13,319 nucleotides of DNA from contig CAYQMF010000153.1 in NCBI GenBank assembly GCA_964418595.1, positions 1 to 13,319 of the forward strand. Reading direction: 5' to 3'. The DNA is from CAYQMF01 sp964418595 (GTDB lineage: Bacteria; Planctomycetota; UBA1135; UBA2386). The notes under the pieces were generated by a model that did not search any database, was not told where the DNA came from, and worked only from the letters and a program-made list of their open reading frames with translations. Positions 1 to 7,584 of this stretch are shown in pieces (positions within the stretch are counted from its first letter, which is position 1; each line of letters opens with the position of its first letter). The translations under genes and the position numbers were made by a program.

Positions 1-18
1 GCAAGCGATCAGGCCCCG

Positions 19-62
19 AGATCGCGGTCTGCCCACACGGATTCCTGAAGACCCCGCGATCT
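19..62 (+). promoter_or_regulatory. 9-bp inverted repeat in the leader of the RHS gene
   Basis: AGATCGCGG (19-27) and its exact reverse complement CCGCGATCT (54-62) flank a 26-base spacer. The right arm ends four bases before the AAGGAG ribosome-binding site. It could fold as a stem-loop in the leader RNA or act as a two-half-site operator. No convincing -35/-10 pair is visible in the 79 bases before the gene, so the promoter is probably upstream of the window. The pairing is seen directly; any regulatory role is inference. Confidence 0.35.
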
Positions 63-65
63 AGC

Positions 66-71
66 AAGGAG
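66..71 (+). promoter_or_regulatory. Ribosome-binding site deciding the RHS start codon
   Basis: AAGGAG at 66-71 is a strong Shine-Dalgarno sequence. It lies 8 bases before the ATG at 80, an ideal spacing. It overlaps the first base of the in-frame GTG at 71, which rules that GTG out as the natural start. Confidence 0.75.
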
Positions 72-79
72 TGCCACGC

Positions 80-3000
80 ATGAACGATGGTCGGGTGTTC
101 GGTCGTCTCGTTGTCCTGCTGCGCGCGGCGTGGATCGTCGGCGTCGCGGTGAGCCTGCAGTCCCTTGCGTGCACACAGGGCGGGCCAGCGCCGCTGCGCG
201 GCCGCTCGGTATTCGATGGCATTCCGGTGCCGGGCCAGAAGAGCAAGGCCTTCGAACCCGGTGCGCGGCTCGGCGGCGGCCGCGAACCGGGTGTCGGCGT
301 CGACTACTACCCCCCGGAGAGCGAACGACTGCCGCGCGGCGCGGATGGCGAAGAGTCGAACGCACCCAGCGGGTCCTCGGACACCGACGGTGGCATCTGC
401 GCGGAACCTCCCCCCGAGCCGTTCATCACTCATCCGCCGACCGTTGTGCCGCCGGCATCTTTCCCGTGGCAGAACCGGTCGCTCGTCGGTGCAAAGCCCT
501 TTGACCTGGGATGGAATCTCCGCGGTCGCGGCTCTCCGCAGGCGCCGTCTTTCGATGACGGCGTTGGCTTGATCCGCGCGGCGCTGGGAAGCACGCCGAT
601 CGGCGCCGGCGCCCGCGGCAACGGCGCGGCGCTCGTGTTCGGTGGTGGTGGCACGGTGGGGGTGGCATCGGGCGCGTTCGTTCACCCGGTCACGCTGGTC
701 TCGCTGCCCTGTTCGGTGCCGGACATGGGTCTGACGTTGAACCTCCTGTACATGGGGAACGCCCTGTCCTTCGCGAACCCATTCACGCCGTTCGGCCCAT
801 GCTTCCACATGAGCGGACTCGACATCGTCATCGAGCTGACGACGGGTCACTCCGCAGGGCAGGACCCCGCGGCCAAGATCGCGCTGCACCGCGGTGATGG
901 GCAGAGCGCGCCCTACGTGCACGGAACGGGTGGCTACACATCCGGACCGGGCGTCTTCGACACGATGGTCTGGGGCATCGTGACCTCGGGGGCGGCACCG
1001 GAGTACGGCTACATCAGGACGATGCGCGACGGCCGCAAGACCTACTACCGACGGTTCCAGCAGTCGGCCCAGTACCTCCGCGACCGTTTGGTCGACACCT
1101 ACGGCAACTCCATCCTGTACCAGTACCAGGCGCAGGGCTCGGCTGCTGAGTTGGCGGCAATCACGGATACCAGAGGTGTCACGGTCGCGTTCACGTGGTC
1201 GACGGTCGGCTCCTTCCGCCGCATCACGAAGGCATCGATCGACCCGACGACGGTCGCCCCCCTGTCGCCGCCCGCGGCTACCGCCGATCTCGAGATCGAG
1301 TTCGGATACCACACGTCGACCGGCCTGCTCAGGCGCGTCGCGTGGTTTCCGACGACGGTCGTCCGGGATCAGCAACCGTCCGATGGTCGAATCGATCTCG
1401 CGACCGAGGTCGTGACGGGTGTACGACCGGCGACGCGGTTCGAGTACGGCGAACACGGACTCATGACGGAGGTGTGGGACGACACGTTCATCGAGGCTCC
1501 AGTTCTCCGCCTGCAGAACGTGTACGAATGGCTTGTGAGCGAGAACGAGTGGCGCATCACGCGCCAGGCCGAGGGCGTGGCCAACAGCGCGGATCCCCAG
1601 CACGTGTTCGAGTATCCGACCCAGTTCCCACAGCGGAGGATCTACACGGATCCAATCGGCACCGCGGCGACATTCGAACTCGACAGCCAGGACCGTGCCA
1701 CCTCAGTGAAGCTAGAACCGACGAGGAAGCCGCGCACGCTCGAGGGCGCCGTTCTTCCTGACCACGATTCCCTGACATGGGGCATCGTGTACGGGTGCGC
1801 CGGCTGCGGCCTGCCGTCGCAGATCTACACGCCTCGCTCCACCGCCGCGGTCGGCCCGCGTCCTCCCTTCGAGTTCACGTGGAACCTCGGCACCGGCAGG
1901 CCCACGATGATCAAGGGCAACGTGACCTATCGGTTCGCGTACGACGCCAGGGCACGCGTCACGCGCGCGTGGTACGAAGTACCCGCCGGATGGAACGCCA
2001 CGGACCTCTTCGACTACACGATCACCTACGTTGACGACGTCGCGGGTCGCACGACAGAGATCAAGTCTCGCCGGACCAACCACGCCGGAGGGTTCACCTA
2101 CCAGGACGCGCGCCAGCAGACGCTGACCGCCCCGGAGTGCAGCCTGAGTCTCGACGTCAACACCGGCCTGGTGACCTCGGTGACCGGGGCCGACGGCGTG
2201 ACCGTGACACACAGCTACGTATCGGCCCTGCCGCGCCTCGTGACCACCGGGTCGGGCGTCGCCTCGGTGACGAACCGCTTCGTGTACGACGGCCTTGGCC
2301 GCCTGGTCGAAGTCGAACAGGGCTTGGGTTCCGGCCGCACTGTCACCTACGTGTGCGACCTGCACTTCCGGGTGACGCGATCCCAGACGCCGCCCGTGGG
2401 CGTTGGCTCCCCGGCTCCGATCGTCGCGGAAGGGTACTACGACGCGCGCAGCAACTTCACCGTCGAGCGGCGCGAGAACCGAGACGAGACTGGTGCACTG
2501 CGCCCCGGCGCGCGGCCCTGGGTGCAGTCGGATCTGCTGCACGACAAGCATGACCGACCCGTGCGCGAGAACCGAGACGGAGCTCGGCTCGACGCGGCCC
2601 AGCCCGAATGGTTGACGCGCACCGCGACGTTCGAAGCGAACCACGCGCTTGCGACGGTGACATTCCCGAACGGAGCGACGACGCGCTACGTGCAGGACGG
2701 CTACGGGCTGCTCTACAAGACGCTGTACGACGACGGTGGTCTCAATGTTCTTGGTACGCGGTGGTTCTACGATGCCGATGGCGGCTACATCAAGGCGGTC
2801 GACGCGCTGAACAACGCGACCGACTGCACGCGCAACGACAAGGGATACCTGGTCCGTGTCGACGATCCGGCCGGCCGGGGCTACACCGAGTACGAGTGGG
2901 ACGCCTGGGGCCGGCCACGCCTGGTCTCCCGCAAGAAGACCGGCGGCGAAGTCGTGACCAGGGTCGAGACCTTCTTCAGCAAGGTCGGCGAGCCATTCTC

Positions 3001-6000
3001 GGTGACGGTCAGGGGCGGGGCGTCCCCGGGACCCAACGACACGATCACGACGCTCTACGTCTACAACGCTGGGGGCCAGCTTCTCGAGGTGGCGCGCCAG
3101 GAGAACTCGAGCGACACGAGCGCCACCACCGGCTTCCGACGCGGGACCGTGTACACGTACGACGTTCTCGGCCGCGTCCTGACCGAGCGCGACAAGACAT
3201 CGGACACGGCCTCGCTGTGCAACGAGACGGCATTCGTTTACGCCACGGGGACCGGCCTGTTGGAGGCGATGACGCACCGTGTGTTCGAGGGGGCGCTCTT
3301 TGAGGCCGCGGTTACCCAGGGAACGTCCAAGACGTACGCAGAGACGTTCGCCTACGACTTGATGGGACGGCTGACCACGGCTACGCGCTACCCCAGCGGC
3401 GGCGTGCACCCACCACGCACCCACACGTGGTACTACGACAGCCTCCACGGCGAGAGCCGCTGGGTGGACAGCCAGGGCTACTCGGTCGCATGGCTACAAG
3501 ACCCGCTCGGCCGATCCCGCAAGCGCGTGGAGAAGGGGCAGGGAACGAGCCAGGACACGATCACGACGACGAGGGACTTCTCCATCGGTGCGTCGGAAAC
3601 GATCGAAGTAGAGACCGACGAACTGGGTCGGACGACCCGCACGGTGTTCGACAAGGCTGGCCGGCTCCTACGCGAGGAGTTCCCTGGCTACGGGAGTGGC
3701 TCCTTCGCCAACTCTCGCCAGTACCAGTACCAGGGGGCTTCGACCCGACTGTTCCGCATGACCGAAGGCCATGGCGCGGTCATCGAGTACGCGTACGACG
3801 CCGCAGGGCGCATCCTGTACCGACGTCTGCTGAACCCGACTCCCGGAGGCCCGCTCTCCCTCATGGCCACGGGCGAAGCGTTCGGCTACGACACCGCGGG
3901 TCGGCTGACATCGTCGACGACCGTGTTCGGCTCCGGCTACAGCAATCTGGTCACCGTGTCGCAAGACATCGACGGGCTGGGGCGGGCCACGTTCGACCTG
4001 TTCCATATCTTCGCGCACGTGGGTCGCGTCGTGACCTTCGGTCACGATCATCATGATCTGACCGGGATCGGCTATCCGTCGACCAGTTTCGTGGCCGGCG
4101 TCAGCCGCGAGTCCGACCGGTGGGGCCGCCCATGGAAGTTCAAGTGGGAGCAAGGCGTGGGCGGATTCAAGACGCTGGCTCAGGTTCGGTTCAGACGGGG
4201 TGCCTTTGCCGAGAAGCAGCACTTCTGGGCAGCCGGCGCTTCGGACCACCTGGCGACGACGACCACGGTCGACGACTGGGGTTATCTGCAGCGCATGACG
4301 ACGTGGAACGGACAGCAGGCAGTCCAGGACTACGAGTACACGTTCGACAGTGAAGGCAGCCTGCTGAAGCAGAAGTTCCAGCGAGCCGGCCAGCCAGGTA
4401 GCCGCGTTGGAGACCTGTACAAGCTGGACGCGTTCTATCGCCTGGAGGGCGCGAAGCTAGGGGTAGACACGGCTGGGTTTGTCGCGGGTTTCGATCAGGC
4501 GGGAGTCTTCGCGAGCCACTTCGAGTTCGGGCTCGACGACAACCACAACCGCACCCAGGTGACGCTCACGGACGGGAACGGGACGTTCAGTACGGCGTAC
4601 ACGGTCCAGCCTGGAAGTCACCGGTACACCACTGTCGGGGGAGTGAACTTCCTCTACGACCAGAACGGCAACCTCGGCTGGGATGGAAAGTACGTGTACA
4701 TCTACGACTTCCGGAACAGACTGTCGGAGGTCTACCAGTACGTCGCCGCCCCTACCGAAAGCCCCGCGAGCACGAGCGGCGTGTTCGCCGGCCAAACGCG
4801 GTACAACGTGGTGTCCCTTGAGTCCGTGCGCAACCTGCGGGTGCCCGCGTTGCGCAAATGGCTGTCAGAGCACGGGGTGGAGGAGGGGTACGAGGACGAC
4901 GTCGGCGCCATGGCGCTGGCGTCCGAGGGAACAGCCCCGGTGGGCGATCTCCAGCTCGTGGCGGCCTACGGCTACGACCCGATGAACCGTCGCATCGTGC
5001 GGGCGCTGCAAGGGCAGCCGACCCTGTACTCGACCTGGAGCGGGTTCCGTGAGATCGACGAGGCGACGCACGACGGCGCGGGCTACCAGAGCGAGCGGCA
5101 GTTCGTGTGGGGGAACCGCGTCGACGAGTTGTTGCTGTACGCGGCGCGCAACCCGCAGACGAACCAGTGGAGCGCCTACTACCCCGCGCACGATCACCTC
5201 GACTCGGTGAAGAAGGTGTACCAGGCGACGGCCAACGGCCCGTCGCTGGTGGAGCAGTACGAGTACGACTGCCACGGCAAGGTGAGCATCTTCGATGCGG
5301 CCGGCAACCCGCGCGTCGCGTCGGTGATCGGGATGCCGTACGCCTTCACGGGGCGGCGGCTGGATCCGGAGACCGGCCTCTACTACCAGCGCAGCCGCTA
5401 CTACTCGGCCGAGCTGGGGCGGTTCATGTCGGTGGACCCGTTGGGGGTGTTCGGGGACACGGCGCACTACGGGAACCCGTACACCTACGGCGGCAACAGC
5501 CCGCTGGACGGGATCGATCCGACCGGGGAGTGGTTCTGGGCGGTGATCGGCGGACTCGTGAACGCGGCGATCGACACGGCGATCGCGGTGGCCGAGGGCA
5601 AGAGCGCTGGCGAGGTGCTCGGGACCGCCGCGCGGAGTTTCGTCGAGGGCGTGGTTACGACTGCGACGGGCGTCGGCGCGGCGAAGCTCGTATCCAAGGT
5701 CGGCAAGGTGGCAGGTCTGGCCGACGACGCCGTGAAGGTGGCGGCCGAGATCGCCGAGGAAGTGGCCGGGGAAGCCGTCGGCGGGCTTGGCGCCGAGGTC
5801 CTGGACAGCGGCCCCGACCCGATCGGCGCAGGAGCCGAGGACGTGGAGTTGCCGGACGCGCCGGGCGCGGAGACCTGCCCTGGCAACGGCTGCTTCGTGG
5901 CCGGGACGCTGGTCGTGACGCCCGGCGGGCTGGTGCCGATCGAACAGATCGACGTTGGCGACAGCGTGGTGACGGCCACGGCCGGCGAAGAGCAGAGCTC

Positions 6001-6823
6001 GGAGACGGAGGTCGATCCGGAGACGTGGCGGAAGGTGACGCTCCGGCTCGCGAACGTCGAGGGCGGCGTGCTGCAGATCACCGCGCTGCGCAGCCCCGAG
6101 TGGGTGGCGGCGACCGGGTGTCGCCAGGGTGAGCAGATCTGGCTGGAGTTCCCCGACATGGCGGCGAAGGGCTGGGCGCTCGTCGACGCCGTCGAGCCGT
6201 GCCCGGCGCTGGGCAAGGGCGCGGGCCGCGTGGTGCTGACGACGTTCAGCCAGATCAACAACGCGGTGCTGAGGCTCTGGCTGGACGGGCCGACGGAGGT
6301 CGTGGAAGCGACCGAGGGGCATCCGTTCTGGTCGGAGACGCACGGCGGGTGGCGCCACGCGTACGAGCTGGTGGCGGGGGAGAAGCTGAGGGCGCGCGCG
6401 GGGTCGGTGACGCTGCTGCGCGTCGAGGCCGTGGCGGGGGTGTTCCGCATCCACAACTTCGAGGTGGAGGCGGAGCATGTGTACCAGGTGGCCGTGCCAG
6501 GCGTCCTAAGCCACAACCCAGGTGGTCGCAGAACGAGTGCACTTGGGCCAAATGGAGGACGCCGAAGCGATGCTGATCAACGCCGAATCAACGAGCAACG
6601 CGAAGCTCGAGCGGAGCGAAGAGAGCGGGACAGCCGCGAGAAGAACGGCCAGAATCCATCTGGCGAGGGCTACCGGAACCTTGAGGATTCCGACAAGGGT
6701 TCGCGTGGCCAACGTCCGACCCGCGAGGGCGGCGCAAACAGGGAGCGCAACCGGGGCATAGACGAGGAACACAGCGTTCGTGCCAAGGGAAGTGGCGGAG
6801 ACCCATGCCGAGGGCGCCGCTAG
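80..6823 (+). CDS. Exported RHS/YD-repeat polymorphic toxin with Hint domain and unrecognised C-terminal tip
   Basis: 2247 aa from the ATG at 80. Residues 1-31 form an export signal: Arg-containing n-region, hydrophobic stretch, then SLAC at Cys31, a near-miss lipobox. Many YD repeats follow from about residue 450 to 1560, for example FVYDGLGRL, TYDVLGRVL, EYAYDAAGRI and AFGYDTAGRL; in this family they build a cocoon around the toxin. The RHS core starts at GLYYQRSRYYS (about 1766) and has DPLG (D1786) and DPTG (D1813), the aspartyl self-cleavage motif region. A hydrophobic Ala/Gly/Val linker leads to a Hint domain from C1938 (GCFVAGTLV) through T2078-E-G-H2081 to H2145-N2146. Residues 2147-2247 are an Arg-rich tip with about 23 Arg and no Trp or Phe. 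No PAAR or VgrG module is seen, so delivery by a type VI system is not indicated. The likely role is contact-dependent competition; the toxic activity is unknown. The RHS and Hint calls are firm, the toxin role is inferred from architecture. Confidence 0.93.
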   Translation: MNDGRVFGRLVVLLRAAWIVGVAVSLQSLACTQGGPAPLRGRSVFDGIPVPGQKSKAFEPGARLGGGREPGVGVDYYPPESERLPRGADGEESNAPSGSSDTDGGICAEPPPEPFITHPPTVVPPASFPWQNRSLVGAKPFDLGWNLRGRGSPQAPSFDDGVGLIRAALGSTPIGAGARGNGAALVFGGGGTVGVASGAFVHPVTLVSLPCSVPDMGLTLNLLYMGNALSFANPFTPFGPCFHMSGLDIVIELTTGHSAGQDPAAKIALHRGDGQSAPYVHGTGGYTSGPGVFDTMVWGIVTSGAAPEYGYIRTMRDGRKTYYRRFQQSAQYLRDRLVDTYGNSILYQYQAQGSAAELAAITDTRGVTVAFTWSTVGSFRRITKASIDPTTVAPLSPPAATADLEIEFGYHTSTGLLRRVAWFPTTVVRDQQPSDGRIDLATEVVTGVRPATRFEYGEHGLMTEVWDDTFIEAPVLRLQNVYEWLVSENEWRITRQAEGVANSADPQHVFEYPTQFPQRRIYTDPIGTAATFELDSQDRATSVKLEPTRKPRTLEGAVLPDHDSLTWGIVYGCAGCGLPSQIYTPRSTAAVGPRPPFEFTWNLGTGRPTMIKGNVTYRFAYDARARVTRAWYEVPAGWNATDLFDYTITYVDDVAGRTTEIKSRRTNHAGGFTYQDARQQTLTAPECSLSLDVNTGLVTSVTGADGVTVTHSYVSALPRLVTTGSGVASVTNRFVYDGLGRLVEVEQGLGSGRTVTYVCDLHFRVTRSQTPPVGVGSPAPIVAEGYYDARSNFTVERRENRDETGALRPGARPWVQSDLLHDKHDRPVRENRDGARLDAAQPEWLTRTATFEANHALATVTFPNGATTRYVQDGYGLLYKTLYDDGGLNVLGTRWFYDADGGYIKAVDALNNATDCTRNDKGYLVRVDDPAGRGYTEYEWDAWGRPRLVSRKKTGGEVVTRVETFFSKVGEPFSVTVRGGASPGPNDTITTLYVYNAGGQLLEVARQENSSDTSATTGFRRGTVYTYDVLGRVLTERDKTSDTASLCNETAFVYATGTGLLEAMTHRVFEGALFEAAVTQGTSKTYAETFAYDLMGRLTTATRYPSGGVHPPRTHTWYYDSLHGESRWVDSQGYSVAWLQDPLGRSRKRVEKGQGTSQDTITTTRDFSIGASETIEVETDELGRTTRTVFDKAGRLLREEFPGYGSGSFANSRQYQYQGASTRLFRMTEGHGAVIEYAYDAAGRILYRRLLNPTPGGPLSLMATGEAFGYDTAGRLTSSTTVFGSGYSNLVTVSQDIDGLGRATFDLFHIFAHVGRVVTFGHDHHDLTGIGYPSTSFVAGVSRESDRWGRPWKFKWEQGVGGFKTLAQVRFRRGAFAEKQHFWAAGASDHLATTTTVDDWGYLQRMTTWNGQQAVQDYEYTFDSEGSLLKQKFQRAGQPGSRVGDLYKLDAFYRLEGAKLGVDTAGFVAGFDQAGVFASHFEFGLDDNHNRTQVTLTDGNGTFSTAYTVQPGSHRYTTVGGVNFLYDQNGNLGWDGKYVYIYDFRNRLSEVYQYVAAPTESPASTSGVFAGQTRYNVVSLESVRNLRVPALRKWLSEHGVEEGYEDDVGAMALASEGTAPVGDLQLVAAYGYDPMNRRIVRALQGQPTLYSTWSGFREIDEATHDGAGYQSERQFVWGNRVDELLLYAARNPQTNQWSAYYPAHDHLDSVKKVYQATANGPSLVEQYEYDCHGKVSIFDAAGNPRVASVIGMPYAFTGRRLDPETGLYYQRSRYYSAELGRFMSVDPLGVFGDTAHYGNPYTYGGNSPLDGIDPTGEWFWAVIGGLVNAAIDTAIAVAEGKSAGEVLGTAARSFVEGVVTTATGVGAAKLVSKVGKVAGLADDAVKVAAEIAEEVAGEAVGGLGAEVLDSGPDPIGAGAEDVELPDAPGAETCPGNGCFVAGTLVVTPGGLVPIEQIDVGDSVVTATAGEEQSSETEVDPETWRKVTLRLANVEGGVLQITALRSPEWVAATGCRQGEQIWLEFPDMAAKGWALVDAVEPCPALGKGAGRVVLTTFSQINNAVLRLWLDGPTEVVEATEGHPFWSETHGGWRHAYELVAGEKLRARAGSVTLLRVEAVAGVFRIHNFEVEAEHVYQVAVPGVLSHNPGGRRTSALGPNGGRRSDADQRRINEQREARAERRERDSREKNGQNPSGEGYRNLEDSDKGSRGQRPTREGGANRERNRGIDEEHSVRAKGSGGDPCRGRR
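5891..6517 (+). other. Hint (hedgehog/intein-type) autoprocessing domain within the RHS protein
   Basis: Residues 1938-2146 of the RHS protein. The first residue is Cys (GCFVAGTLV), the expected N-terminal nucleophile. The typical hydrophobic/acidic line PIEQIDVGDSVV follows. The block-B-like T-x-x-H is T2078-E-G-H2081, followed by PFW. The end is VYQVAVPGVLSHN, with the terminal His-Asn pair. In polymorphic toxins this domain is thought to cut the chain and release the tip. All key residues look intact. The residue after Asn is Pro, not Cys, Ser or Thr, so intein-style splicing is not expected; cleavage is the plausible outcome. Confidence 0.88.
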
Positions 6824-6836
6824 CTCTGTGTTGCCC

Positions 6837-7226
6837 ATGAGTCCAGGTGACGAGTTTCCAGGGATCCTTTACGCGGCCATCACGGCGCGAAAGAAAAGCC
6901 TGTCTTACCTTGGACGTGTCCTCGCGACCCTTGGCGAGGGAGTCGCTCGTGTCGAGATTCGCGGGGCTCAGACCATCTGTCTGTTTCAGACGGACTGCAC
7001 CGGATTGACCCTTGTGGCTGTGAGGAAGGCAACGAAGCCATTCCGGGGACGGGAACTGTGGCGTATGGATGGGTACCTGGTGCGCCAGGATGTCGACAAG
7101 GTGCTTGTGGCATTCAGGAGCACCGTGGTACATGCCGATTCTCTGTTGTCAGATGCGAACAAGGAAGATGCCATACTGGGTTTAGAAGGACCCTGGCGCA
7201 CACTCATTATCAGACAGGTGGAATAG
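6837..7226 (+). CDS. Small orphan protein, putative immunity protein to the RHS toxin
   Basis: 129 aa from the ATG at 6837, which lies 13 bases after the RHS stop. An in-frame GTG at 6828 and one at 6780, overlapping the toxin gene, are alternative starts; none has a clear Shine-Dalgarno, suggesting translation coupled to the toxin gene. The protein looks cytosolic: no signal peptide or membrane helix, and mixed charged and beta-like stretches such as ARVEIRGAQTICLFQTD and KVLVAFRSTVV. I do not recognise the family. The immunity role is inferred only from position (same strand, directly downstream of the toxin tip), size and matching atypical codon use: third-position GC is about 62% by hand count, close to the tip (about 58%) and far from the Hint region (about 94%). 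It could instead be an unrelated hypothetical gene. Confidence 0.7.
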   Translation: MSPGDEFPGILYAAITARKKSLSYLGRVLATLGEGVARVEIRGAQTICLFQTDCTGLTLVAVRKATKPFRGRELWRMDGYLVRQDVDKVLVAFRSTVVHADSLLSDANKEDAILGLEGPWRTLIIRQVE

Positions 7227-7278
7227 GAATTGAGAGCCTGAACCAGGGTCGTCGCGCCAGTGACGACATCAGCCCGGG

Positions 7279-7302
7279 CGTTGCGGCCAGATGGCCGCAA
7301 TG
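7279..7302 (+). terminator. GC-rich hairpin after the putative immunity gene
   Basis: TTGCGGCC (7281-7288) and GGCCGCAA (7293-7300) pair perfectly around an AGAT loop. A G-T and a C-G pair at the base extend the stem to 10 bp. It lies about 55 bases after the stop at 7226. No T-run follows, so it is at best a weak or factor-assisted terminator of the toxin/immunity transcript. Confidence 0.4.
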
Positions 7303-7317
7303 GTTGGTGCGGGTAAG

Positions 7318-7366
7318 TCGAACCACCGACCCCAGCAGGCGAGCGATCGAACCTCCGACCCGAGCA
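7318..7366. repeat. Pair of imperfect 20-base direct repeats, period 29
   Basis: Bases 7318-7337 and 7347-7366 match at 18 of 20 positions (TCGAACC-x-CCGACCC-x-AGCA), separated by a 9-base spacer. They sit about 170-220 bases to the left of the tRNA-Ala fragment. No coding frame explains them. They could be binding sites for a recombinase or excisionase near an attachment site, or a decayed tandem duplication. Confidence 0.5.
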
Positions 7367-7538
7367 CCATCTTGGCGCGCACCTTTCGATCGCGGGTAGA
7401 CTCCCCACTTCGGCCTCGGACTCCCCCGGTTTGCGTGATTCATGGTGACTCGTAGTGCGCTCTTGCACGAACTGCAATCAGCGGTAAGCTCCCACGGCTA
7501 CCACGCTTCCGCGTGATCTCCCGGATCGGCCGAGCTGG

Positions 7539-7584
7539 GTTCGCAATGCTGAGGTCAGGGGTTCGAACCCCCTCGCCTCCACCA
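7539..7584 (+). pseudogene. 3' part of tRNA-Ala (anticodon CGC): truncated tRNA or attachment-site scar
   Basis: From 7540 the bases read as the 3' part of a class I tRNA. Anticodon loop TTCGCAA (7540-7546, anticodon CGC); 3' anticodon strand TGCTG (7547-7551); five-base variable loop AGGTC (7552-7556); perfect T-stem AGGGG/CCCCT (7557-7561, 7569-7573) around TTCGAAC; acceptor strand CGCCTCC (7574-7580); discriminator A (7581) and encoded CCA (7582-7584). T at tRNA position 70 is the U of the G3:U70 alanine identity pair and A73 also fits alanine. The 5' half is absent: CTGGG (7535-7539) does not pair with TGCTG, and no GGAGGCG-like acceptor strand or D-arm lies at the expected distance. Integrases often use tRNA 3' ends from the anticodon loop onward, so this is most likely an attachment-site copy. 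Confidence 0.8.

Noticed and set aside
71..79. GTG at 71 as the RHS start
   Set aside because: It overlaps the Shine-Dalgarno AAGGAG (66-71); the ATG at 80 has ideal spacing.
1712..3448. 578-aa minus-strand reading frame
   Set aside because: It lies opposite the YD-repeat region, is rich in Arg, Val and His as typical of GC-rich shadow frames, and shows no domain.
4865..6478. 537-aa minus-strand reading frame
   Set aside because: Shadow of the RHS core and Hint region; composition is low-complexity Arg/His/Leu and nothing is recognisable.
6522..6761. A frameshifted tip: the other plus-strand frame as the true toxin end
   Set aside because: The alternative frame is also Arg/Ala-rich, has no recognisable motif and stops at 6761, before the small gene. 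The in-frame tip ends 13 bases before the next ATG, which fits a normal toxin/immunity junction better.
7509..7584. A complete tRNA gene
   Set aside because: Counting back 76 bases from the CCA end gives CCGCGTG, which cannot pair with the acceptor strand CGCCTCC, and the anticodon stem is also broken. An intron-split gene was considered, but I saw no 5' half in the upstream intergenic bases.
7539..7584. 3' end of a tmRNA
   Set aside because: The AGGTC variable loop, seven-base anticodon loop and U70 fit tRNA-Ala. No tag reading frame or tmRNA 5' end is visible upstream.
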